The notes under the pieces: generated by a model | Database searches by the model: none | Seen by the model: only the letters and a program-made list of their open reading frames with translations | What the model was told of the DNA's origin: nothing | Shown: one piece after another, positions 43,711 to 51,358 of the stretch | Position numbering within the stretch: the first letter of the stretch is position 1 | How the letters are laid out: each line of letters begins with the position of its first letter | Assembly: GCA_023391285.1 (NCBI GenBank) | Contig: JAEWBF010000127.1 | Coordinates: 1-62,854 of the forward strand | Source of the DNA: Verrucomicrobiota bacterium | GTDB taxonomy: Bacteria > Verrucomicrobiota > Verrucomicrobiia > Opitutales > Opitutaceae | Direction: 5' to 3' | DNA length: 62,854 nt | Position numbers and translations under genes: made by a program

Positions 43711-44545
43711 GCCCACCCCCATCCGCCTCTTCGCCACTGCGTCCGGCCTCGTTCTCGAATCCGCCGGACAATATCGCCAAGCGCCTGCGTCGTTCACCAT
43801 CGACGCTCTCTTCTCCGCCGCCGATCCCCACGCCGCCATCGCCGCCGCCTTTTCTTCCGGCACGCCCGCCTCGGCTCCTACCGAACTTAGCGCGCCCATC
43901 GCCTCTCAGGAAATCTGGGCCGCCGGAGTGACCTACCTGCGCAGCATGACCGCGCGCATGGAAGAATCCAAAGACGCCGGCGGCGGCACGTTCTACGACC
44001 GCGTTTACTCCGCCGACCGCCCCGAACTCTTCTTTAAAGGCAACGCCCTTCGCACCGCCGCTCCCGGCCGCGATGTCCGCATCCGCGCCGACTCCAAGTG
44101 GAACGTCCCCGAGCCCGAGCTCACGCTCGCGATCAATTCCTCCGGCAAAATCTTCGGCTTCACCGTCGGCAACGATATGTCCTCGCGCGACATCGAGGGC
44201 GAAAATCCGCTCTACCTCCCGCAGGCCAAAGTCTACGCCGGCTCCTCCGCGATCGGCCCGTGCATCGTCGTCACGCCCGACCTGCCCTCCGCCGACACCG
44301 CCATCCGCCTCGAAATCCTCCGCGACGGCGCCACCGCGTTTTCCGGCGAAACCACCGTCGGCCGCATCAAACGCCCGCTTCCGTCCCTTGCGGAATGGCT
44401 CTACCGCGACCAGACTTTCCCGCACGGCTGCTTCCTCATGACGGGCACCGGCATCGTCCCGCCCGACAACTTCACGCTCCGCAGCCGCGACGAGGTCCGC
44501 ATCACCATCGAACCCGTCGGCACCCTCATCAACACCATCGCCTGA
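43709..44545 (+). CDS. FAH-family 2-keto-3-deoxy-pentonate dehydratase
   Basis: 278 residues from the ATG at 43709. A fumarylacetoacetate-hydrolase fold is indicated by VPEPELTLAIN with the metal-binding glutamates (about 135-137) and the block GFTVGNDMSSRDIEGENPLYLPQAKVY, typical of the sugar-acid dehydratases of this superfamily (KdaD-like, XylX-like) rather than true FAH. GPCIVVTPDL and CFLMTGTGIVPP follow. Expected reaction: 2-keto-3-deoxy-D-xylonate or -arabinonate to 2-oxoglutarate semialdehyde with loss of water, Mg-dependent, cytoplasmic. Two bases separate it from the semialdehyde dehydrogenase, which takes the product. This is the nonphosphorylative (Weimberg-type) route. Confidence 0.88.
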   Translation: MPTPIRLFATASGLVLESAGQYRQAPASFTIDALFSAADPHAAIAAAFSSGTPASAPTELSAPIASQEIWAAGVTYLRSMTARMEESKDAGGGTFYDRVYSADRPELFFKGNALRTAAPGRDVRIRADSKWNVPEPELTLAINSSGKIFGFTVGNDMSSRDIEGENPLYLPQAKVYAGSSAIGPCIVVTPDLPSADTAIRLEILRDGATAFSGETTVGRIKRPLPSLAEWLYRDQTFPHGCFLMTGTGIVPPDNFTLRSRDEVRITIEPVGTLINTIA

Positions 44546-44547
44546 TC

Positions 44548-46143
44548 ATGTCCCTCCACGGAAAAAGCTACATCGCCGGCGCCCTCGGCCAGACCGGCGG
44601 CAAAACCTTCCAAGCCGCCAACCCGTCCACCGGCGAAGACCTCGAACCCGCCTTCCACTCCGCCTCGCCCGCCGAGGTGCAGCAGGCGATGGACGCCTCC
44701 GCCGCCGCCTTCGCGATCTATCGCAACAAACCCGCCGCCGAGCGTGCCAAACTTTTGGATACGATCGCCGCCGAAATCGAAGCGCTCGGCGACGCGCTCC
44801 TCCAACGTGCTCACGCCGAAACCGGCCTGCCCATGGCCCGCCTCACCGGCGAACGCGCCCGCACCACCGGACAACTCCGCCTCTTCGCGCAACTCGTCCG
44901 CGAGGGTTCGTGGGTCGATGCCCGCATCGATCGCGCCCTCCCCGATCGCCAGCCGCTTCCGCGCCCCGACATCCGTCGCATGCTCCGCCCGCTCGGCCCC
45001 GTCGTCGTCTTTGGCTCGAGCAATTTCCCCTTCGCGTTCTCCGTCGCCGGCGGCGACACCGCGTCCGCCTTCGCGGCCGGTTGCACCGTCGCGGTGAAAG
45101 CCCACCGCGCCCACGCCGGCACCGCCGAAATGGTCGGCAGCGCCATCACCAAAGCCGTCGCCGCGTGCGGTCTTCCCGCTGGCGTCTTCTCGATGCTCCA
45201 CGGCGACGGCTCCACCGTCGGCATCGCGATGGTCAAACATCCCGCGACCGCCGCCGTCGGTTTCACTGGTTCCACCACCGCTGGCCGCGCGCTCTTCGAT
45301 GCCGCCTCCGCGCGCCCGCATCCCATTCCCGTTTTCGCCGAAATGAGCAGCCTGAACCCCGTGTTCCTGCTCGCCGGCGCCATCGAGGAACGCGGCGCCG
45401 CGATCGCGCAGGGCCTCACCGGCTCGTTCACGCTCGGCGTCGGACAATTCTGCACCAAGCCCGGCCTCGTCTTCGCCGTGCGCAGCGCCCACACCGACGC
45501 GTTCCTGAAAAAACTCGCCGAAGCCGTCGCCGCCGCGCCCTGCGGCACGATGCTCACCAGCGGGATTCAGGAAGCGTTCGTCAAGAACCGCGACAAAGTC
45601 ACCGCCATCTCCGGTGTGTCCTCCGTCGCCCAAGGCGTCGCCGCCCCCGGCGGCAAAGGCACCGCCACGCAAGCCAGCGTCGCCACCACCACCGCCGCCA
45701 ACTTCCTGAAGCACCCCGAGCTCGCCACCGAAGCCTTCGGCCCGTTCACCCTCGTGATCATCGCCGAAAGCGAAACCGAGCTCGCCGCCTGCGCCGCGAC
45801 CATCGAAGGCCAGCTCACCGCGACGGTCCACGGCACGCCCGCCGACCTCGACCAAGCCCGCGATCTGCTCACCGAGCTCGAAACCAAAGCCGGTCGTCTC
45901 CTCATCAACGGCTTCCCCACCGGCGTCGAAGTCTGCGCCGCCATGAACCACGGCGGCCCGTATCCAGCCACCAGTGACGTCCGCTTCACCTCCGTCGGCA
46001 CCGCCGCGATCTACCGTTTCGCGCGTCCTGTCTGTTATCAAAATTTCCCCGATTCGCACCTGCCCGCGGAGCTCCAAAACGCCAACCCGCTCAACCTGCT
46101 GCGCCTCGTCGACAACAACTACACCCGCGACGCCGTTCGCTAA
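44548..46143 (+). CDS. 2-Oxoglutarate-semialdehyde dehydrogenase (2,5-dioxovalerate dehydrogenase)
   Basis: 531 residues from the ATG at 44548 (MSLHGKSYIAGA). Aldehyde dehydrogenase superfamily of the KGSADH subgroup: oxyanion Asn in FGSSNFPFAF (about 159), GFTGSTTAGRALF as the NAD(P)-binding loop, Glu265 in AEMSSLNPVFLL, and nucleophile Cys302 in GVGQFCTKPG. EAFGPFTLVI is close to the C-terminus. The product is 2-oxoglutarate, which enters the citric-acid cycle. Length and motifs fit this subgroup rather than betaine or aliphatic aldehyde dehydrogenases. The open frame continues upstream of 44548 but only as an overlap of the FAH gene in another phase. Confidence 0.9.
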   Translation: MSLHGKSYIAGALGQTGGKTFQAANPSTGEDLEPAFHSASPAEVQQAMDASAAAFAIYRNKPAAERAKLLDTIAAEIEALGDALLQRAHAETGLPMARLTGERARTTGQLRLFAQLVREGSWVDARIDRALPDRQPLPRPDIRRMLRPLGPVVVFGSSNFPFAFSVAGGDTASAFAAGCTVAVKAHRAHAGTAEMVGSAITKAVAACGLPAGVFSMLHGDGSTVGIAMVKHPATAAVGFTGSTTAGRALFDAASARPHPIPVFAEMSSLNPVFLLAGAIEERGAAIAQGLTGSFTLGVGQFCTKPGLVFAVRSAHTDAFLKKLAEAVAAAPCGTMLTSGIQEAFVKNRDKVTAISGVSSVAQGVAAPGGKGTATQASVATTTAANFLKHPELATEAFGPFTLVIIAESETELAACAATIEGQLTATVHGTPADLDQARDLLTELETKAGRLLINGFPTGVEVCAAMNHGGPYPATSDVRFTSVGTAAIYRFARPVCYQNFPDSHLPAELQNANPLNLLRLVDNNYTRDAVR

Positions 46144-46152
46144 CGCGAACAG

Positions 46153-46262
46153 AAGCTCCAAGATCCAAGCACCAAGCTCCAAAGAACCTCCAAGCTCCAA
46201 ACTCCAGTTGAACATTGGTGCTTGGACATTCTCTGGAGTTTGGATCTTGGAGCTTGGATCTT
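46153..46262. repeat. Spacer inverted repeat AAGCTCCAAGATCCAA ... TTGGATCTTGGAGCTT
   Basis: Perfect 16-base arms at 46153-46168 and 46240-46255, with further imperfect copies of the AAGCTCC/GGATCTT words between and after. It fills the 129-base gap between two pathway genes. I recall similar 'CTTGGAGCTTGGATCTT' spacers from Verrucomicrobia genomes; it could fold in mRNA and set relative expression. Confidence 0.75.
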
Positions 46263-46272
46263 CTTCTCCTCC

Positions 46273-48210
46273 ATGACCGACCCCATCTTCGACTCCGCCA
46301 ACGACTCCATCTACACCCTGCGCACCACCGCGCCCGGCCCCTCCGGCCAGCTCCCCGTCACACCCGAGCGCCTGCGCGCGATGAGTTCCGGCGAGCTTTT
46401 CGGTTGGACCCAGAACGCCGGCATGGGTTGGGACCCAAAACTTCTCCTCGGTAAACAATTCCTCGTCCTCAGCACCCAAGGCGGCATCCGGTCCCCCGAC
46501 GGCTCGCCGATCGCGCTCGGCTATCACACCGGCCACTGGGAAGTCGGTCTCCTCATGGAGGAAGCCGCGCGCACCTTCTCCGCCGCCGGCGCGATTCCTT
46601 TCGCCGGCTACGTCAGCGATCCGTGCGACGGCCGCACCAACGGCACCGCCGGCATGCTCGACTCGCTGCCCTATCGCAACGACGCCGCCGTCGTATTCCG
46701 CCGCCTGATACGCTCGCTCCCTTCCCGTCGCGGCGTGCTCGGTGTGGCCACCTGCGACAAGGGACTTCCCGCCATGCTCATGGCGCTCGCCGGCACGCAC
46801 AACCTTCCAACAATCCTCGTCCCCGGCGGCGTCACGCTCCTCGCCGAAGAAGCCGAAGACACCGGCAAGGTCCAAACCCTCGCCACCCGTTTCGCCCGCG
46901 ACGAAATCTCTCTCCAGCACGCCGCCGAAATGGGCTGCCGCGCCTGCGGCTCCCCGGGCGGCGGTTGCCAATTCATGGGCACCGCCGCGACGTCCCAAGT
47001 CATCGCCGAAGCCCTCGGTCTTTCGCTCCCTCACGCCGCGCTCGCGCCGTCTGGATCCGAAATCTGGCGCGACATCGCCCGCCGCTCCGCGAAAGCCGTG
47101 ATGTCACTCGACGCCGCCGGACTCACCACGCGCGACATCCTCACCGACGACTCGATTCACAACGCCATGGTCGCCCACGCCGCCGTCGGCGGTTCGACCA
47201 ATCTCGTCCTTCACATCCCCGCGATCGCCCACGCCGCCGGTCTCACGCGCCCCACTGTTCACGATTGGACGCGCATCAACCGTTCCGTCCCGCGTCTCGT
47301 CGATTCGCTCCCCAACGGCCCCCGCCACTTCGCCACCGTGCAGGTCTATCTCGCCGGCGCCGTCCCCGAGATGATGCTCCACCTCCGCGAACTCGGCCTG
47401 CTCAAGCTCAACGCGAAAACCGTCACCGGCCGCACCCTCGGCGAAAACCTCGAGTGGTGGGAATCCTCCGAGCGTCGGCGCCGCCTCCGCGAAAAACTCA
47501 CGCAGCTCGACGGTATCGATCCGCTCGATGTCATCATGCCCGCCGCCCGCGCGCGCGAGAAAGGCCTCAAGAGCACCGTCACCTTCCTCCGCGGCAATCT
47601 CGCCCCCGAAGGCGCACTCGTGAAGAGCACGTCGATTCTTCCCGAGCGCCTCGACACCAACGGCATCTACCACCACGAGGGCCCCGCGCGCGTGTTCACC
47701 AGCGAGAACTCCGCTATCGCTGCGATCAAAAGCGGTTCGGTCAAAGCCGGCGACATCATGGTCCTCATCGGTATCGGCCCCGGCGTCGGCATGCCCGAAA
47801 CCTATCAAATCACGTCCGCGCTCAAATACGTGAAGGACGGCCACAAGATCGCCCTCCTCACCGACGGCCGTTTCTCCGGCGTCTCCACCGGTGCGTGCAT
47901 CGGCCACGCCAGCCCCGAAGCCTGGGCCGACGGTCCCATCGGCAAAGTTCGCAACGGCGACACCATCCGCCTTCACATCGATTCGGTGAACCTCATCGGC
48001 ACCGCCGACGTGATCAACATCGACGAAAAAGACTTCCTCGCCCGCCCGCGTCATCCCGACCTCCGCTGCGACGAACGCCTCCCCGACGACACCCGTCTCT
48101 GGGCCGCGCTTCAAGACGCCAGCGGCGGCAGCTGGAACGGCTGCGTCTACGACGTCGACCGCATCGCCCGCCTCCTCGAGCTAGGCAAAGCCGCCGAAAG
48201 CCAAAGGTAG
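46273..48210 (+). CDS. YjhG/YagF-type D-xylonate dehydratase (IlvD/Edd superfamily)
   Basis: 645 residues from the ATG at 46273. An open frame upstream consists only of spacer repeat. Closely follows the YjhG/YagF family in length and in successive blocks: RTTAPGPSGQLP, GELFGWTQNAGMGWDP, LSTQGGIRSPDGSPIALGYHTGHWEVG, SDPCDGRTNGTAGM and ATCDKGLPAMLMALAG. Iron-sulfur ligand candidates are Cys118, Cys161 and Cys232 (SPGGGCQFMG). GRFSGVSTGACIGHASPEA is at the end. It dehydrates D-xylonate or a related pentonate to the 2-keto-3-deoxy acid, the substrate of the FAH-family enzyme two genes upstream. The stop codon TAG is part of a GTAG palindromic repeat (48207). Confidence 0.92.
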   Translation: MTDPIFDSANDSIYTLRTTAPGPSGQLPVTPERLRAMSSGELFGWTQNAGMGWDPKLLLGKQFLVLSTQGGIRSPDGSPIALGYHTGHWEVGLLMEEAARTFSAAGAIPFAGYVSDPCDGRTNGTAGMLDSLPYRNDAAVVFRRLIRSLPSRRGVLGVATCDKGLPAMLMALAGTHNLPTILVPGGVTLLAEEAEDTGKVQTLATRFARDEISLQHAAEMGCRACGSPGGGCQFMGTAATSQVIAEALGLSLPHAALAPSGSEIWRDIARRSAKAVMSLDAAGLTTRDILTDDSIHNAMVAHAAVGGSTNLVLHIPAIAHAAGLTRPTVHDWTRINRSVPRLVDSLPNGPRHFATVQVYLAGAVPEMMLHLRELGLLKLNAKTVTGRTLGENLEWWESSERRRRLREKLTQLDGIDPLDVIMPAARAREKGLKSTVTFLRGNLAPEGALVKSTSILPERLDTNGIYHHEGPARVFTSENSAIAAIKSGSVKAGDIMVLIGIGPGVGMPETYQITSALKYVKDGHKIALLTDGRFSGVSTGACIGHASPEAWADGPIGKVRNGDTIRLHIDSVNLIGTADVINIDEKDFLARPRHPDLRCDERLPDDTRLWAALQDASGGSWNGCVYDVDRIARLLELGKAAESQR

Positions 48211-48231
48211 GGCGCGTTGTCCCAACGCGCC
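48207..48231 (+). repeat. GTAG palindromic repeat supplying the stop of the dehydratase gene
   Basis: GTAG at 48207-48210 is followed by stem GGCGCGTTG, a short TCC loop and CAACGCGCC. It is the same element subtype as the in-frame copy in RNase R (59013). The TAG of the head is the stop codon of the preceding gene. Confidence 0.8.
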
Positions 48232-48273
48232 GCACCCCTTACAAACCACCCTGCTCCTTCGCCCACCAAAGCT

Positions 48274-48312
48274 CCCCTCTAAAAAGAGGGGTGCCCGAAG
48301 GGCGGGGTGTGT
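48274..48312. repeat. Hairpin CCCCTCT-AAAA-AGAGGGG with G-rich flank
   Basis: A perfect seven-base stem followed by GTGCCCGAAGGGCGGGGTG, in the gap between the dehydratase and the convergent SGNH gene. No T-tract follows on either strand, so it is called a spacer repeat rather than a terminator. Confidence 0.55.
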
Positions 48313-48371
48313 CCAACCGCCCGCCGTCTCTCTCCGCTCTTTGCGTTCTCTGTGGTTCAATTCCGCCCACC

Positions 48372-49655
48372 TCACAACTCCTTCACCCGAATCCGCCGAT
48401 ACTCCATCTGCCCCCGATCGCTCTCCAACCCGATCGGCCCATCTGCCGGCACCGGCATCGCATCGATCAACACCTCGCCATTGCACGTGCAGTGCGCGAG
48501 CCCGCCTTTCACCACGACCACGATCTCGTTCCACTCCAGCGGACGATAATTCCTCAAATTCACATACGGTCCCGCGATGTGATAATCGCGCACCTGTAGT
48601 TGCGGCGCCCTTACAAACACCCCGCTATCCGCGTTCGGGCTCGCGCGAAATTCCAGCCGCAGCTCGAAATCCTTCGGAAACGTCTTCGTCGTCCACAGCG
48701 TTTTATAGTCCTGCGCCACCCGCGCGACCGTCGCGATCAACCGACCGTTCTTTGCGAGATACCTCCCGTCGTCGCTCAGCGTCTTCCCATCGAACGCCGG
48801 CTGCCCTTTGTAGCCCCAACCGCTCAGGTCCTTGCCGTTCGTAAGACTCACGAAACCCGGCTCCGGTTTGAAATCATCCGGCCACGCTTCGATCATCCCC
48901 GTCGCTTCCATCACCGGCCGCAGCGCCTTCTCCCATTTCGCATAGCCGATCGCATTCGGATGCAGCAAATCCGGAAACTCATCCTCCTTCGCATCGCCTT
49001 TCGGATCCGCAAACAGCGCCCACGTATCCAGCACCGTCACCTGCGGCAGATCCTTCACAAGCGCGAAATAGAGCTGGTTCATCTTCTCGATCTGCGCCTT
49101 CGGCCTCCGCATGCTCACCGCACTCGGCATCACGTTGCAGAGGATAACCGGCATCTTCGGATTGTGCTCATTCAACGCCGCGAGGATCAGCTTCATGTTC
49201 CCCGCGGCGATTTCCGGCGAAGCCCACTCGTCGAGATCGTTCGTGCCGATCAACAACACCACGCCTTTCGGATTCACCGCGAGCACGTCCTCCTTCATCC
49301 GGATCAGCACCCCGCGCGTAGTGTCGCCGCCAATACCGCGGTTCGCCACCTTCACACCTGGAAACAAACTTTGGAAATGATCGCCCCATCCTTGCGTGAT
49401 CGAATCACCCAGGAAAACGATCGCTCCTTGATCCTGATCAACCCGCTTCGCCCACGCACTCCGCCGCGACTGCCAAAGTCCCTTGAACCAGTCATACCGC
49501 CGAATCGGCCCCGCGCCCGGCAGCCCCTCGTCCGTTGCCGGAATCGCAAATGACGCCTGCGCCGAAGTCGCCGCCGTCTTTTCCGCCGCCTGACCGATTT
49601 CCGCCGTCGACACCGCCAGCACACCGATCAGCAAACAAGAGGTAATACGTTTCAT
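48372..49655 (-). CDS. Secreted SGNH-hydrolase (GDSL esterase) with C-terminal DUF1080 domain
   Basis: 427 residues. Signal peptide MKRITSCLLIGVLAVSTAEI ending near GQA-AE. The SGNH domain (about 70-240) has block I IVFLGDSITQGW with the nucleophile Ser, block II GIGGDTTRGV, block III LIGTNDL and block V DLLHPNAIGY with the catalytic Asp/His pair. Residues about 255-427 are a DUF1080/3-keto-glycoside-hydrolase-type concanavalin-like domain (FVSLTNGKDLSGW, FELRLEFRASPNADSGVFVRAP, WNEIVVVVKGG, GPIGLESDRGQMEYRRIRV). The SGNH part probably deacylates a polysaccharide and the DUF1080 part binds or cleaves sugar. Convergent with the pentonate operon. Confidence 0.9.
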   Translation of the reverse strand: MKRITSCLLIGVLAVSTAEIGQAAEKTAATSAQASFAIPATDEGLPGAGPIRRYDWFKGLWQSRRSAWAKRVDQDQGAIVFLGDSITQGWGDHFQSLFPGVKVANRGIGGDTTRGVLIRMKEDVLAVNPKGVVLLIGTNDLDEWASPEIAAGNMKLILAALNEHNPKMPVILCNVMPSAVSMRRPKAQIEKMNQLYFALVKDLPQVTVLDTWALFADPKGDAKEDEFPDLLHPNAIGYAKWEKALRPVMEATGMIEAWPDDFKPEPGFVSLTNGKDLSGWGYKGQPAFDGKTLSDDGRYLAKNGRLIATVARVAQDYKTLWTTKTFPKDFELRLEFRASPNADSGVFVRAPQLQVRDYHIAGPYVNLRNYRPLEWNEIVVVVKGGLAHCTCNGEVLIDAMPVPADGPIGLESDRGQMEYRRIRVKEL

Positions 49656-49783
49656 GGGGATTGGGTTTCGCGAACAAATCGTCTCTCCCCGCCCGACGCC
49701 AGCCCTCTCTGAAAGTCACACCCATCTCGTAGCGGAACGCGTGAGCGTTTCGCCCCACCGTCCGCCATCCTCCACACCTCACG

Positions 49784-49816
49784 AAAAAGCAAAAGCCCGC
49801 CGAAACCGACGGGCTT
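49784..49816 (-). terminator. Rho-independent terminator of the ndk gene
   Basis: Read on the minus strand: GAAGCCCG, a loop region that itself pairs partly (TCGGTTTCGG), then CGGGCTTTTGCTTTTT. A stable stem followed by a T-rich tract, 37 bases after the ndk stop. Confidence 0.8.
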
Positions 49817-49852
49817 CCTTCCTTCGAAACTTCTTTCGAGCTTCGTCCGCCT

Positions 49853-50269
49853 TTACGCGAACAACTCCCCCGGCTTGAAGAACCGCGCCAGCTCGATCTT
49901 CGCGTTCTCGTCGCTGTCAGAAGCGTGCACGACGTTCTTCATCATCTCCGTGCCGAAATCGCCGCGGATCGTTCCCTTCGGCGCTTTGCGCGAATCCGTC
50001 GGTCCGAGCAGATCGCGCACTTTCTGCACGATGTTCTCGCCCTGCAGCGCCAGCACGATCACAGGACGCGAGCTCATGAAGCCCTCGATCTCCGGATAAA
50101 ACGGCTTGTCCGCCACGTGCGCGTAATGCTCGCGCAACACTTCCGGCGCGAGGCGCACCATCTTGCAACCGACCACGTCGAAACCCGCGGCTTCGAAGCG
50201 GCTGAGCACGGTGCCCACCAGGCGTTTCTCCATGCAATCGGGCTTAAAAATAACGAACGTTTTCTGCAT
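49853..50269 (-). CDS. ndk: Nucleoside diphosphate kinase
   Basis: 138 residues, full family length. It opens with KTFVIFKPD carrying the phosphate-binding Lys; the phosphohistidine is His115 in NVVHASDS; RPVIVLALQGENIV and LLGPTDSRKAPKGTIRGDFG are the standard core. Transfers the gamma-phosphate between nucleoside triphosphates and diphosphates in the cytoplasm. Monocistronic to judge by the clear terminator downstream and the change of function on both sides. Confidence 0.97.
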   Translation of the reverse strand: MQKTFVIFKPDCMEKRLVGTVLSRFEAAGFDVVGCKMVRLAPEVLREHYAHVADKPFYPEIEGFMSSRPVIVLALQGENIVQKVRDLLGPTDSRKAPKGTIRGDFGTEMMKNVVHASDSDENAKIELARFFKPGELFA

Positions 50270-50327
50270 AAGTAGCGGCCCAACGTAGGCCGCCGCCCGC
50301 GTTTGGAAAGCCTGATTTCACTCGGCC

Positions 50328-51236
50328 TCAGCGACCGAGCGTCGCCCGCAACGCTCCCTCCAGCTCCGCATACCGAAACTCAAAGCCCGCCGCCCACAAC
50401 CGCTCCGGCATCGCCCGCTGACTTCCCAGCAACGCCTCCTCTCCCATCTGCCCGAACACCGCTTTCACCACGACCGCCGGCACCGGCATCACCACCGGCC
50501 GCTTCAACACCCGCCCGAGCGTCTTCGTGAACTCCTCGTTCCGCACCGGCGCCGGCGCCGCAAGATTGAACACCCCCGCCGCCCGCTCCTCCTCCACCGC
50601 CCACCGCAGTCCCGCCACCGCATCGTCCAAACTCACCCAGCTCATCCACTGCTTCCCGCTCCCAACCTTTCCACCGATCCCCGCACGAAACACCGGCAAC
50701 ATCTTCGCCAGCGCCCCGCCTTCTTTCGCCAGCACCACGCCCAATCTCAAAATCGCCGCCCGCACTCCTTCCCGCTCCGCCGCCTGCGCCTCCGCCTCCC
50801 AGGCCCGACAAACCTCCGCCAAGAATCCTTCTCCCTTCTTCGCCCCTTCGCTCAGCACTTCGTCGCCGCGATCCCCATAAATCCCCACCGCCGACGCATT
50901 CACCAACACGCCCGGCTTCTTCTGCGCCCGCCGCATCGCCTCCACCAACGTCCGCGTCGCGTCCACTCGACTCCGCAAAATCGCCTCCTTCCTCGCCGGC
51001 GTCCAACGTCCCGCTCCCACGTTCTCCCCCGACAAATTCACCACCGCGTCCACTTCCTCCATCACCCCTCGCATCATCTCGCCCCGCGCCGGTTCCCAAC
51101 TCACCTCCTCCGCCGTCCTCGCCTCCCTTCGCACCAATCGCATCACGTTCCACCCGCGCGCCGCCAGCTCTCGCCTCAGCGCCGTCCCAATCAGCCCCGA
51201 GCCTCCCGCCACCAAAACTTTTCTCAACTCCTTCAT
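50328..51236 (-). CDS. TIGR01777-family NAD-dependent epimerase/dehydratase-like protein
   Basis: 302 residues from the ATG at 51236 (MKELRKVLVAGGSGLIGTAL). NAD-binding GGSGLIG at about 11-17, AVVNLSGENVGAGRWTPARKEAI, ASAVGIYGDRGDEVLSE with the SDR-type Tyr, and LRLGVVLAKEGGAL. C-terminal LLGSQRAMPERLWAAGFEFRY is the DUF1731 segment of this family (E. coli YfcH, human SDR39U1). The reaction is unknown for the family. The open frame upstream of 51236 is only spacer repeat plus an out-of-phase overlap of the photolyase. Confidence 0.92.
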   Translation of the reverse strand: MKELRKVLVAGGSGLIGTALRRELAARGWNVMRLVRREARTAEEVSWEPARGEMMRGVMEEVDAVVNLSGENVGAGRWTPARKEAILRSRVDATRTLVEAMRRAQKKPGVLVNASAVGIYGDRGDEVLSEGAKKGEGFLAEVCRAWEAEAQAAEREGVRAAILRLGVVLAKEGGALAKMLPVFRAGIGGKVGSGKQWMSWVSLDDAVAGLRWAVEEERAAGVFNLAAPAPVRNEEFTKTLGRVLKRPVVMPVPAVVVKAVFGQMGEEALLGSQRAMPERLWAAGFEFRYAELEGALRATLGR

Positions 51237-51270
51237 CGTATCCAAAAACTCCCTCCCCGCTCCGCCCCTC

Positions 51271-51355
51271 CATTCGTGTTCATTCGTGTCCCTTCGTGGT
51301 TCCCCACCACCTCTCCGCCTCTGCATCCGTGTCCATCCGCGTCCATCCGTGGTTA
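51271..51355. repeat. Two blocks of short tandem words (TTCGTG and TCCGTG series)
   Basis: On the plus strand ATTCGTGTTCATTCGTGTCC (from 51272) is followed by a third TTCGTGG copy. From 51324 there is ATCCGTGTCCATCCGCGTCC plus a third TCCGTGG copy. Each block is three copies of a nine-base unit. I recall this paired layout from many Verrucomicrobia and Planctomycetes spacers. It lies between the photolyase and epimerase genes. Confidence 0.75.
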
Positions 51356-51358
51356 GGA

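Noticed and set aside
44098..44547. Extension of the semialdehyde dehydrogenase frame upstream of its ATG
   Set aside because: Overlaps the FAH gene in another phase and encodes Arg/His-rich nonsense.
44401..47034. 877-codon minus-strand open frame
   Set aside because: Lies antisense to three well-recognised pathway genes and translates to a Gly/Ala/Asp-rich sequence with no family signature.
48274..48312. Rho-independent terminator for the pentonate operon
   Set aside because: A good stem is present but no T-rich tract follows on either strand.
51271..51355. CRISPR array made of the nine-base tandem words
   Set aside because: Units are too short, with no spacers and no cas genes in the window.
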